DNA of 64,000 nucleotides from Pectobacterium carotovorum (lineage in GTDB: Bacteria > Pseudomonadota > Gammaproteobacteria > Enterobacterales > Enterobacteriaceae). Positions 39,918 through 47,776 of the stretch are shown in pieces. The translations under genes and the position numbers were made by a program. Below the pieces are notes generated by a model. It saw only the letters and a list, made by a program, of their open reading frames with translations. It did no database searches and had not been told where the DNA came from. The stretch is taken from positions 1 through 64,000 of the forward strand of contig NZ_FQWI01000011.1 of NCBI RefSeq assembly GCF_900129615.1, read 5' to 3'. Position 1 is the stretch's first letter, and every line of letters begins with the position of its first letter.

Positions 39918-41963
39918 ATGAAAAATTTCAATATCGAAATTAATGTATGTGACAGTACAGGAAAATCAACCTGCACCGTTCATCCACCAATCAACGTTGA
40001 TCACCACACGTGTTGCAATACAAACAGCCAGTGCGAAGAGAATCCAAACATCTCTGGCGTTTCCTCCGTATTCGGGCGCACAGGTGTCGTAACAGCACAA
40101 GCAGGCGATTACACCGCAGATCAGATCACAGAGACGGCAACAAGAAAGTTTGTCACACCTGATGAAAAGTCCGTATGGAATGCAAAGCAATCTGCATTAA
40201 TTTCTGGCACTAATATCCGGACGCTTTTTGGACAATCTTTGCTCGGTAGCGGAGATTTCTCACCGACCCCCGCTCAAATGGGTGCAGCAGCAGCAACGCA
40301 TACCCACACAACCTCAGATATCACCGACTATACGCAGAAAACCAAGCAGCTGATCGCCGACTCACTTGAAGCCGGAAATGGCGTAACGTTAAGCCACAAT
40401 GCCTCTAATGGCAAAACGGTCATTAGTGCGACGGTCAGCAGTGGTTCAGGTAACGGAGGGTATACCGTTGTTAATAAAGCTGGCGCAGCAGCAGGTGAAA
40501 ATCATTTATTCAACATTAGCTCTCAGACATCCTACGCGTATGACGCTTATGCACTGAAAGAAGAAAAAGGTGCAAGCAATCAAACCTATCTGGTAGATGA
40601 CTTTGATAGCGCCAGCAAACTTAACTATAACAGTACGAGCACGGTAAATTTTAACGGTTCGGTGACCCCCTTTACTGGCGATACGTACGAGTTACAACAA
40701 GATGGCGGTTTCCACAGCGCTGAAATAAAAGCTGATGGGGAATTTCTTTCGATCGTCCCAGAGACTAGCACGTCTATTATTCCGGTCATGACATCGGACA
40801 CCGCGCCTACCGGTTATGTCGCAAGCGCTTCCAATTTTGCGATCTCTACCGCAGCCTTTCACCCTTATGTGGCTTTCGATGGAAAAGACAATATCGGAGA
40901 ATGGCCAGACTGCTGGAGTACCGATAATCAGTGGCTCCCGTCTGTGGCGAACCCACACTGGTTGCGGATCGACCTTCCAGAAGGAAAATCGGTTCTCAGC
41001 TACCAGATGGTTAACCGCTCAAGAAATGAATTAGGCAACCCTAAATCCTGGAAATTTCAGGGAAGCAATGATAACGGCGGCACATGGGATACCCTGCATG
41101 AGGTTACAGACAGCGCAGACAATAATCCCGGAAGTAAAAGAAGTTATAAGCTTGGCACAACCGTCACCTATAAAAGCTATCGGTTGCTGATCACGGCCAA
41201 AAATGGAAACCAGCCATTTACTACGCTGGCCGAGCTAAATTTATTTTCCCCCATTGGTCGATTTGTGATTCACTCAAACAGTAAATATTACGGGGTAACC
41301 AACGGTGTCTTATCAGAAATCACTGGTGAATTAACCAAAGAAAAAATTGATCAATTTGGTGTTTTCAGCCTGGATAAACTCCCGACTTCCGGAAAAGAGT
41401 TGTCCGCTCCGGTGAAAATTGTTTCAAATGAAAAACTGAAGGTAAAAACGACATATATTCCTTTCCCACAAATCGTGTTACCTAAAGAACTGATGCATGC
41501 CAACGCCTGGGAGAAAATTAATTCAGCAACCTTAACAGCTGTACAAACTAATGCAGGCAAAGTTCGCGTTGCGGTATCACGCGATCTGAACGATTGGTTC
41601 ACATGGGATGGCACAGCATGGTTGTCTATTGGTGCACTCTCTGCCGATACAACAGGTGCAACCGCATTAATTCAGAGTGGCATGACACCAGGCGCTTTAA
41701 ATGCAGTAACAGCGGCACAGTGGGGACAACTTTTTGCTGCAACAAATAATGTACCAGACCGTATCGCATTTGCCTTTGGATTAGATGTCACCGATCCAGC
41801 AATCGATGTTTCTTCCATCGATAAACTGGCATTAAATGTCGATAACGCTTCATCCTGGAAATTGCAAACGCCAGCGGAAGTAGAAATTCGTTGGAATAGC
41901 AATAGCATCACATTCCGCACAGTGGTTGCCGGGAATTACAAGCTCGCTTATCAACATCCATAA
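39918..41963 (+). CDS. Orphan tail-fibre-like protein with discoidin (F5/8 type C) domain
   Basis: The 681-residue product is a mosaic. Residues 1-45 are cysteine-rich (C11, C19, C32, C33, C39). Residues 46-175 carry motifs common in phage tail fibres: SVFGRTGVVTAQAGDYTADQ, SVWNAKQ, GAAAATHTHTTSDITDYTQ and a repeat-like GNGVTLSHNASNGKTVISA. Residues 291-446 look like a carbohydrate-binding discoidin domain (AFDGKDNIGEWPDCW, WLRIDLPEGKSV, SWKFQGSNDNGGTWDTL). The last 230 residues are not recognised. There is no signal peptide, and no other phage or tailocin gene nearby. It has a clear terminator and stands alone. It may be a phage-derived adhesin or receptor-binding protein. Confidence 0.7.
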   Translation: MKNFNIEINVCDSTGKSTCTVHPPINVDHHTCCNTNSQCEENPNISGVSSVFGRTGVVTAQAGDYTADQITETATRKFVTPDEKSVWNAKQSALISGTNIRTLFGQSLLGSGDFSPTPAQMGAAAATHTHTTSDITDYTQKTKQLIADSLEAGNGVTLSHNASNGKTVISATVSSGSGNGGYTVVNKAGAAAGENHLFNISSQTSYAYDAYALKEEKGASNQTYLVDDFDSASKLNYNSTSTVNFNGSVTPFTGDTYELQQDGGFHSAEIKADGEFLSIVPETSTSIIPVMTSDTAPTGYVASASNFAISTAAFHPYVAFDGKDNIGEWPDCWSTDNQWLPSVANPHWLRIDLPEGKSVLSYQMVNRSRNELGNPKSWKFQGSNDNGGTWDTLHEVTDSADNNPGSKRSYKLGTTVTYKSYRLLITAKNGNQPFTTLAELNLFSPIGRFVIHSNSKYYGVTNGVLSEITGELTKEKIDQFGVFSLDKLPTSGKELSAPVKIVSNEKLKVKTTYIPFPQIVLPKELMHANAWEKINSATLTAVQTNAGKVRVAVSRDLNDWFTWDGTAWLSIGALSADTTGATALIQSGMTPGALNAVTAAQWGQLFAATNNVPDRIAFAFGLDVTDPAIDVSSIDKLALNVDNASSWKLQTPAEVEIRWNSNSITFRTVVAGNYKLAYQHP

Positions 41964-41981
41964 TCATTAAGTTATATTTTT

Positions 41982-42007
41982 AAGCCGCTATTTCAGCGGC
42001 TTTTTTT
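41982..42007 (+). terminator. Rho-independent terminator after the tail-fibre-like gene
   Basis: AAGCCGCT-ATTTC-AGCGGCTT is followed by a T-run, 18 bases after the stop codon. Confidence 0.9.
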
Positions 42008-42110
42008 ATTGGATTTAAACTCGAACAATGTCGAATAAATTCCATTAAATCCATTGTATTTTAGTGCAGAATTAAAATAGCCAGATTGCTATTATAACTC
42101 TAACACTACA

Positions 42111-42419
42111 TTACAACGCCTTCGCATTTCCTGCCCATTCGGCATAGAAATGACTCGAACAAATTCCAGGCTCAATTTCCTTTATCTCTGTATTGACTAA
42201 TCCCAGATTGACAAAGGGATCGTCAGCCAGAATGTCTTCCATATCAGAAAGTTCTAACCCGTAGGCTAAAATAAATCCCCCCGTTCCATCCTCCAACGGG
42301 CCAGCAAAAATAATATTTCCTTTTTTAATATTATCCGCCAGCCATTTTTTGTGGGCGTCAATACTCTTTTCAAGTTCATCTTTAGGGCTGGTGTAATACA
42401 GCGTAATGGCATAGAGCAT
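42111..42419 (-). CDS. YciI-family protein
   Basis: This 102-residue protein has the YciI (dimeric alpha-beta barrel) pattern: AHKKWLADNIKKGNIIFAGPLEDGTGGFIL, with the conserved histidine and the aspartate in DDPF. Members include chloromuconolactone-dehalogenase-like enzymes; most have no known function. It ends a likely three-gene operon with azoR (39-base gap) and the exported hydrolase. Confidence 0.8.
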   Translation of the reverse strand: MLYAITLYYTSPKDELEKSIDAHKKWLADNIKKGNIIFAGPLEDGTGGFILAYGLELSDMEDILADDPFVNLGLVNTEIKEIEPGICSSHFYAEWAGNAKAL

Positions 42420-42458
42420 GATTGCTACCTCAATGATTATTGTTTGGCTATATATCTT

Positions 42459-43079
42459 TTAAGCTATGGATGTAACCACCGAATGGATAGAGGACTGCGC
42501 ATTTTGGATTTCACGATGCTTGATTTCATCCCCTTTTGAAGCGCCTTCCGCGCGGACGAAATGAATATCGGTAATGCCAAGAAAGCGGAAAAAGCCCTGG
42601 AGATAACGTTCCTGAAAATCCATATCTAAAAAAGGCAGCGTAGTATAAAAACCACCACGGGAGGAAACCACAATAACCGTTCTTCCCCCAGATAAACCTA
42701 CTGGGCCTTTTTCCGTATATTTAAAGGTCTTTCCTGCCTGCGCAAGACGGTCCAGCCACGATTTCAATTGGCTAGAGACAGAAAAGTTATACATCGGCGC
42801 GCCAATGACGATAACGTCATTCGCCAGAAATTCCGCAACCAACGCTTCAGAGAGTTGGTGTTCCCGCAGCGTTGCTTCATCCGCTGAAGAAGACGCTATT
42901 TGGCGGAAACCCGCCGCAATCGGCCCGGTTAAGTGGCGTATTTCATCTTTAACCACATCCCGATAAGCAACGACGGCATTCGGATGCTGTTTGACTAACT
43001 GTTCCACAACGTCAGCAGAAATCTGTCGGGAAACGGAACCGCTCTCAAGAATACTGGAGTCTATATGTAAAATGTTCAC
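42459..43079 (-). CDS. azoR: FMN-dependent NADH:quinone oxidoreductase / azoreductase AzoR
   Basis: This flavodoxin-fold quinone reductase (206 residues) has the nucleotide motif ILHIDSSILESGSVSR, the FMN-binding PMYNFSVSSQLKSWLDRLAQAGKTF and SSRGGFY blocks of AzoR. It protects against quinones and also reduces azo compounds. I chose GTG 43079, with AGGAGAAG 6 bases before it, which gives the family's standard MNILxIDSS start; the ORF upstream to 43106 lacks a ribosome site. It lies 34 bases after the exported hydrolase gene. Confidence 0.88.
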   Translation of the reverse strand: MNILHIDSSILESGSVSRQISADVVEQLVKQHPNAVVAYRDVVKDEIRHLTGPIAAGFRQIASSSADEATLREHQLSEALVAEFLANDVIVIGAPMYNFSVSSQLKSWLDRLAQAGKTFKYTEKGPVGLSGGRTVIVVSSRGGFYTTLPFLDMDFQERYLQGFFRFLGITDIHFVRAEGASKGDEIKHREIQNAQSSIHSVVTSIA

Positions 43080-43113
43080 AATGACTTCTCCTACATTGAG
43101 TTTCAACGCTCAC

Positions 43114-43887
43114 TTATTTAACTGCTTTAGCCGCGCTAGCAATAAAATCCGCGACAGCTTCCGGGTGTGACACCAGAGACATATGGCTAGACGAAATAGA
43201 CTGTGTCTTTGCACCGATATGGCTCGCGATGTCTTTCTGAATCGATGGATTTAATGCCTTGTCCTTCTCCGTCAACAAATACCAGGTTGGTTTATTTTTC
43301 CACGCCGCCTGCTGAACGCGATCGCCAAAGGCTTTTGCCGCAATCGGCTGTTGCACCGCAGCCAGCGCCTGTGCTTTCTTCAGGGGGACATCACCCGCCA
43401 TCACCTCACGGTACTTTTCCGCGTTATCCAGCCAAATCAGGCCATTAGAATCGGGTGCCATGCCTTCCATCGGCGCTTTCAGGCGTTGCAATAAATCAGA
43501 GACGGATTCTCCACTGTCTGGCACCAGCGCCGACAAATAGACAATGCCGCGAACCTTGGGATCATTACCGGCCTGCGTCACGACGGCCCCCGCCCATGAA
43601 TGCCCCACCAGCAGCACATCGCCCTGCTGCCTTTGCAGCACGCGCTCCGTCGCTTCAACGTCATCCGCTAAGGAAGTGAGCGGGTTTTGCACCGCCGTCA
43701 CGTGGTATCCCATTTCCTGTAGTCGGGCCGTGACGGCGGACCAGCTGGAGCCATCGGTAAAGGCACCGTGGACTAAGACGATATTGTTAATTTTTGCCGC
43801 CTCCGCAACATTGTGAACGCTGGCAGACAGCACCAGACCTAACGCGATAGCCAGATGGCCTAGCCATTTAATGCGGTAATGCGTCAT
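43114..43887 (-). CDS. Exported alpha/beta-hydrolase
   Basis: The 257-residue product has a signal peptide (1-30, ending AEA), then an alpha/beta-hydrolase fold: oxyanion region IVLVHGAFTDGSSW and nucleophile elbow GHSWAGAV, typical of the methylesterase/hydroxynitrile-lyase-like branch, with a catalytic histidine in SSSHMSLVSHPEAV. I placed the start at ATG 43887, after AGAGGAAAG; an ORF extends to 44007 but has no ribosome site. It is the first gene of the hydrolase-azoR-YciI set and diverges from the GlxA-like regulator gene. Confidence 0.88.
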   Translation of the reverse strand: MTHYRIKWLGHLAIALGLVLSASVHNVAEAAKINNIVLVHGAFTDGSSWSAVTARLQEMGYHVTAVQNPLTSLADDVEATERVLQRQQGDVLLVGHSWAGAVVTQAGNDPKVRGIVYLSALVPDSGESVSDLLQRLKAPMEGMAPDSNGLIWLDNAEKYREVMAGDVPLKKAQALAAVQQPIAAKAFGDRVQQAAWKNKPTWYLLTEKDKALNPSIQKDIASHIGAKTQSISSSHMSLVSHPEAVADFIASAAKAVK

Positions 43888-44053
43888 ATGCTTTCCTCTG
43901 GAAGGGTGATACGGCTGCTGGTTTCCCCCGATGCGTTTCATCAGGGGTAGCGAATGGTTGAATGTTAATCGTGGTTGATGCTTGCGGTAAGATGGCAAAC
44001 TTGACATAGTTCATGCAAAATTCGCCAAATCGTGTCTGGCAGGCAAAATCACT

Positions 44054-45082
44054 ATGCACATCTCCATTCTGGCGCTGCCGGGCAGTATGCAGTCGGCCAT
44101 ATCCGGGCTTTCCGATATCTTCTGGATGGTTAATCAGACGCTCATTACACAGCCTGATAGCATCGCTTCTACCGACTCGCCGCTGTCTTTTGAAACGTCC
44201 ATCGTCAGTGCAGACGGCAAGCCCGTGCGTGATGCGCAGGGGAGACTGATTCACGTAGACAGTTCGTTTGACGCAGTGGGTAAGTCGGATGTCGTGCTGG
44301 CGACCGGAATGATGCTCGGGCCCGATAAATTACCGATGTCGATGTCATCCGTTAATGAATCCGCACTGTGGCTCAGGGAGCAATATCGACAGGGCTCGCT
44401 GATAGGCGGTGCCTGTGCGGGGGGCTTTATTCTGGCCGAGGCCGGGCTGCTGGATGGCCGGTTCTGCACCACGACATGGTGGCTCTACCACACGTTTAAG
44501 CAGAAATACCCGAAGGCAAAACCGGTGTGGGGCAAAGCGCTGGAAGAACAAGATGGCATCATTACCACTGGTGGACCATTGTCCTGGGTCGAACTTGCCC
44601 TGCATATTATTCGCCGCAGTGGCGGACATAAGCTCGCAAAATTAGCAGCAGATATTGCAGTAGCAGATAGCCAGCCCCTTTCTCAACGCATTTATGCCCC
44701 ACAAGGGTTCATTAATACCGTACATCCCTTGCTACTGCGTGCTGAACAGATCATCCGCTACGAGAACCCGGCAATTACCGCAGAAGAATTAGCAAGCGCC
44801 CTGAATTTCAGTGACCGAACGCTTCACCGCAAGCTCAAAGAGCTCACAGCGGAAAGCCCGAAAAACTTTATTACCCGCGTCAGGATCGAAATGGCCTGTC
44901 GGCTGCTTGAAAACCCAATGACCCATATCAAACAGGTCGCCGCCGAATGTGGCTACAGTGAAGACACAGCCTTCCGACGCGCCTTTTCCCAGCAGATGGA
45001 GATGACGCCGACCCAGTTCAGGAAATGGGCGCTGTTGAGGAATAATCAGCAGATCGCGCTGGATCATGAGGATGATGATTAA
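44054..45082 (+). CDS. GlxA-family transcriptional regulator (DJ-1/PfpI-like plus AraC HTH)
   Basis: This 342-residue regulator has an N-terminal DJ-1/PfpI-like domain (1-190) with the nucleophile-elbow cysteine C121 in GGACAGGFILAEAGLL, and a C-terminal AraC double helix-turn-helix (about 235-330; ALNFSDRTLHRKLKEL and VAAECGYSEDTAFRRAFSQ). Such proteins usually bind small ligands and activate neighbouring genes. It faces away from the hydrolase-azoR-YciI genes across 166 bases, so it probably controls them. Confidence 0.9.
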   Translation: MHISILALPGSMQSAISGLSDIFWMVNQTLITQPDSIASTDSPLSFETSIVSADGKPVRDAQGRLIHVDSSFDAVGKSDVVLATGMMLGPDKLPMSMSSVNESALWLREQYRQGSLIGGACAGGFILAEAGLLDGRFCTTTWWLYHTFKQKYPKAKPVWGKALEEQDGIITTGGPLSWVELALHIIRRSGGHKLAKLAADIAVADSQPLSQRIYAPQGFINTVHPLLLRAEQIIRYENPAITAEELASALNFSDRTLHRKLKELTAESPKNFITRVRIEMACRLLENPMTHIKQVAAECGYSEDTAFRRAFSQQMEMTPTQFRKWALLRNNQQIALDHEDDD

Positions 45083-45187
45083 GGCGATGACTCTGAAAGA
45101 CACAGCTTACGGTAAACCGCCGTCTTGATTGGCACCTTTGCTACACATTGCTATTCACTCAGGGAATGAATTAAGGACATAAAATCG

Positions 45188-46645
45188 ATGATAAGGAAAA
45201 CCGTTATTGCCACGTTGATCGGCCTATCGGCAGTATCCATCAGCCAGGCAAATGACAAGATAGATACGCTCTACCAACGCCTCACGCAGCAGGATGCGGC
45301 TGCATTAACCGCGTTGACGGCACTAGCGACAGGCAACGACCCGCAGGCATTGAGCACGCTGGGGTTCATCTATGAATATGGCATCACCGTCCCGCAAAAT
45401 ACGACACAAGCGCTCCAGTATTATCAGCAGGCCTGCGAAATAGACGGCAATGTTGGCTGCTACAACGTCTGGTATTTTTATCAATACGGCAAAGGCGTGG
45501 CGCAGGATAAAGCTCGCGCCAAACAGTTCTCAGAAAAAATGAACCGAGCCGACATAAAAATACCCGTTGATGTGATGGATAAGGTTGTCGATTACATTTA
45601 TTCCGCGAAAGCCGCTGCCGATAGTGATATATCCTATCGACCTAAACTAATTCGAGCAGTAAGACGATATTTGACGAGCGGCGATGCCGATACTCAACGC
45701 TTCTTCACCCATATTGGTTTTAGCAAACAGGATATTCTGCGACTCGCGACATTCTGGGCAAAGGATGGCGATCCAGAAATTAATTTCCACGTCGGTCATT
45801 TTTATAATTTTGGCTATGCCGATATCAAAAATGAGAACATTGAGGCGTTGAAGTGGTTCCGTGTCGCCGCTGAAGGTGGCCATCGAGAAGCACAAAATAT
45901 ACTTGGGTTCGTCTACGAAAAAGGGCGTTGGGGCGTTTTCCCAGATGGGGTAGAAGCTGAAAAATGGTATGAGCGTGCAGCAAAGCAAGGCGATGATGAT
46001 GCATTAATGAATCTGGGGAAAATGTATTATAACGGTGTGCTTATCAAGGCCAATTACAGTAAGGCCTATACCTTGTTTGAACAAGCCTATAAACGTGACT
46101 TGACTGGTGCCAGCCGCTATTTATCCCAGATGTATTACAGTGGGCAGTACGTTGAGGTAGATTGCCATCAGGCTCAAAAGTACGCAGGGAGTACAGATAA
46201 CAATTATTTTCGCCAGTGTGAAAAAGACAAACGCGAGAGAATAGCGACCCGCGACGTATTACCACTTTTAACGTTAAAGCATGAATCTAGCCCATACGGT
46301 GGAAATAATAATCCCTATAAATGCGAGCTTAATTTCTCTATCAATACGAATAAATTAGGCGAAGTCGCCAATTTTCGCGCCACGCTGCAACTCAAAAATA
46401 GTGAAGGCGCTTCAGCCGAACAAACACTCGCCTTCCCGCCTTTTGGGTTGAGTAGCCTTGATGCCGGAATGATGGGAGAAAAATTCATTTTTTCCCAGGA
46501 ATCAGCTCTGCTCCCACAGTACCAATCTGATTTTTGCCAGTTCCACGATGTGGAATATCAGGTCATCGCGGCTACCGCCACGATCAACGGCGAAGAGGTG
46601 GATGTGCTTAAGGCTGGGATTTTGAAGCAAGAGGAAAAGCGTTAA
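45188..46645 (+). CDS. Exported Sel1-repeat (TPR-like) protein
   Basis: The 485-residue product has a signal peptide (1-21, SISQA) and Sel1-like repeats: ALSTLGFIYEYGITVPQNTTQALQYYQQA, then GVAQDKARAK, GHREAQNILGFVYEKGRWG and DDALMNLGKMYYNGV. Four to five repeats are visible up to about residue 310. The C-terminal 140 residues form a separate domain with a possible disulfide (C385 region and C457 region). Sel1 proteins act as scaffolds or as immunity/toxin-binding partners. No partner gene is adjacent. Confidence 0.8.
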   Translation: MIRKTVIATLIGLSAVSISQANDKIDTLYQRLTQQDAAALTALTALATGNDPQALSTLGFIYEYGITVPQNTTQALQYYQQACEIDGNVGCYNVWYFYQYGKGVAQDKARAKQFSEKMNRADIKIPVDVMDKVVDYIYSAKAAADSDISYRPKLIRAVRRYLTSGDADTQRFFTHIGFSKQDILRLATFWAKDGDPEINFHVGHFYNFGYADIKNENIEALKWFRVAAEGGHREAQNILGFVYEKGRWGVFPDGVEAEKWYERAAKQGDDDALMNLGKMYYNGVLIKANYSKAYTLFEQAYKRDLTGASRYLSQMYYSGQYVEVDCHQAQKYAGSTDNNYFRQCEKDKRERIATRDVLPLLTLKHESSPYGGNNNPYKCELNFSINTNKLGEVANFRATLQLKNSEGASAEQTLAFPPFGLSSLDAGMMGEKFIFSQESALLPQYQSDFCQFHDVEYQVIAATATINGEEVDVLKAGILKQEEKR

Positions 46646-46734
46646 CACTCAGGATTAATAGCGTTAAAGTCGTGTTTACGTGATTTCATTGCACGATAGG
46701 GCTTACGGCCGACATGAAAAAGCGCCATCGATGA

Positions 46735-46854
46735 ATGTAATGCCGATCGTTTAAGGATCGAGATACCGGGGGCTACCACGGTGCGAGGTATCCCTGCGGG
46801 AACCTCATCACCGTGTTTCCCCCTAAATCCATGTTTAAGTGAACAGCATTACAT
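46735..46854. repeat. MITE-like repeat family B, copy 2 (short form)
   Basis: This 120-base element has imperfect inverted ends: ATGTAATGCCGATCGTTTAAG on the left against the complement of TTAAGTGAACAGCATTACAT on the right. Inside it matches the 25.03 kb copy (GGATCGAGATACCGGGG, ATCCCTGCGGGAACCTC, TCACCGTGTTTCCCC). It has no coding capacity. It sits at the left edge of the region of small regulators and toxin-antitoxin genes. Confidence 0.65.
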
Positions 46855-46897
46855 CGAGGAATAGCGCTTTCACCTTTTTCTACCCTACTCCCTGCCC

Positions 46898-47113
46898 TCA
46901 TTTCACGCCTGAATAACGCGACGGCCAAATCTCTTCCGGCCTTTTCCCCATCGCTTCGGCAATCAAGCGTTCTCCTTTCGGCCAATGTCTGGTAAGCGCA
47001 TTCGCCAGCGTAGATGACGCCAACCCCGCCGCTCTGGAAACCGCCGCCAGCGTCGTCCCTTTCTTCCGTAACCCCGCGATGATATCCGCCGGGTGCCAGT
47101 CAGTGTGATTCAT
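46898..47113 (-). CDS. Ner/Nlp-family small DNA-binding regulator
   Basis: This 71-residue protein has one helix-turn-helix. It matches the Ner (phage Mu) / Nlp (SfsB) pattern: DWHPADIIAGLRKKGTTLA, SRAAGLASSTLANALTRHWPKGE, RLIAEAMGKRPEEIWPSRY. Such proteins repress phage early genes or activate sugar genes. AAAAGGAG precedes the ATG. Its start is 19 bases from the first GACT-N3-AGTC palindrome, so the adjacent C-like regulators may control it. Its own targets are unknown. Confidence 0.85.
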   Translation of the reverse strand: MNHTDWHPADIIAGLRKKGTTLAAVSRAAGLASSTLANALTRHWPKGERLIAEAMGKRPEEIWPSRYSGVK

Positions 47114-47131
47114 TCCATTGCTCCTTTTGTT

Positions 47132-47142
47132 GACTATAAGTC
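47132..47142. promoter_or_regulatory. C-box-like palindrome 1 (GACTATAAGTC)
   Basis: This is a perfect GACT-N3-AGTC inverted repeat, extended by one base on each side (TGACTATAAGTCA). It lies between the divergent Ner-like gene and the first C-like HTH gene, 40 bases from palindrome 2. Confidence 0.65.
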
Positions 47143-47171
47143 ACAATTATAGCACAAAACTTAACGAATGT

Positions 47172-47182
47172 GACTAATAGTC
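47172..47182. promoter_or_regulatory. C-box-like palindrome 2 (GACTAATAGTC) followed by CGTG
   Basis: GACT-AAT-AGTC is directly followed by CCGTG-type sequence and then a degenerate second box (GACTGATAAGC). From memory this is the layout of C-boxes bound by restriction-modification controller proteins such as C.PvuII and C.Esp1396I. It lies 37 bases before the first HTH gene. Confidence 0.7.
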
Positions 47183-47219
47183 CGTGGACTGATAAGCATC
47201 AAAATTGAATGCTAGTCAC

Positions 47220-47450
47220 ATGAAAACATCAGACTCAGTGAAAGTCCTGCTAGGACAACGTGTAAAAACACTCAGATTGCAAGCAGGTCTGTCGCAAGAA
47301 GCTTTTGCTGAAAAATGCGGTCTGGATCGTACCTACATCAGCGGCATTGAGCGCGGTATCAGAAATCCCACTCTGGAAATCCTCCACATCATCGCCAACG
47401 GATTACATACAACTCTGAATCACCTATTCACTTTCAGTGATCCCAACTAA
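47220..47450 (+). CDS. XRE-family regulator resembling restriction-modification C proteins, copy 1
   Basis: This 76-residue protein is a single XRE helix-turn-helix domain: GQRVKTLRLQAGLSQEAFAE, KCGLDRTYISGIERGIRNP, LEILHIIANGL. Size and motif match controller (C) proteins of type II restriction-modification systems. No Shine-Dalgarno sequence precedes ATG 47220, as in leaderless C genes. It is one of two tandem, nearly identical genes, each with a C-box-like operator upstream. No restriction or methyltransferase gene is found nearby. Confidence 0.85.
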   Translation: MKTSDSVKVLLGQRVKTLRLQAGLSQEAFAEKCGLDRTYISGIERGIRNPTLEILHIIANGLHTTLNHLFTFSDPN

Positions 47451-47483
47451 CGTCACGATTTTGTTGGTTATACAATCAATTGT

Positions 47484-47494
47484 GACTCATCGTC
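47484..47494. promoter_or_regulatory. C-box-like palindrome 3 (imperfect) followed by CGTG
   Basis: GACTCATCGTC plus CGTGG and GGATAAGCA repeats the layout of the box before copy 1 (TGTGACT, GTCCGTGG, GATAAGCA shared). One half-site base is changed, so affinity may differ. Confidence 0.6.
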
Positions 47495-47532
47495 CGTGGT
47501 CGGATAAGCAACAAAAGATAATGCTTATCCGC

Positions 47533-47757
47533 ATGGAAAGATCAAAAGACATCACAGTCCGCTTCGGACAACGAGTAAAAACACTTCGCTTACAAGCAGG
47601 GCTTTCACAAGAAGCCTTCGCAGATAAGTGCGGATTAGATCGTACCTATATCAGCGGCATTGAGCGCGGAGTGAGAAACCCGACGCTGGAAGTGATTGGG
47701 GTTATTGCTGATGGTCTGGGGATAAAATTGAAAATTCTTTTCGATTTCTCTTGCTAA
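47533..47757 (+). CDS. XRE-family regulator resembling restriction-modification C proteins, copy 2
   Basis: This 74-residue protein is a near duplicate of the preceding one: the segment GQRVKTLRLQAGLSQEAFA is identical, and KCGLDRTYISGIERG too; the C-terminal dimerisation part has diverged (VIGVIADGLGIKLKILFDF). Upstream sequence is duplicated as well. I chose ATG 47533 by comparison with copy 1; the ORF upstream to 47437 overlaps copy 1 and is an artefact. The next gene begins 19 bases later, so copy 2 may be co-transcribed with it. Confidence 0.83.
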   Translation: MERSKDITVRFGQRVKTLRLQAGLSQEAFADKCGLDRTYISGIERGVRNPTLEVIGVIADGLGIKLKILFDFSC

Positions 47758-47776
47758 AATAAAAAGGTAAATCAAT

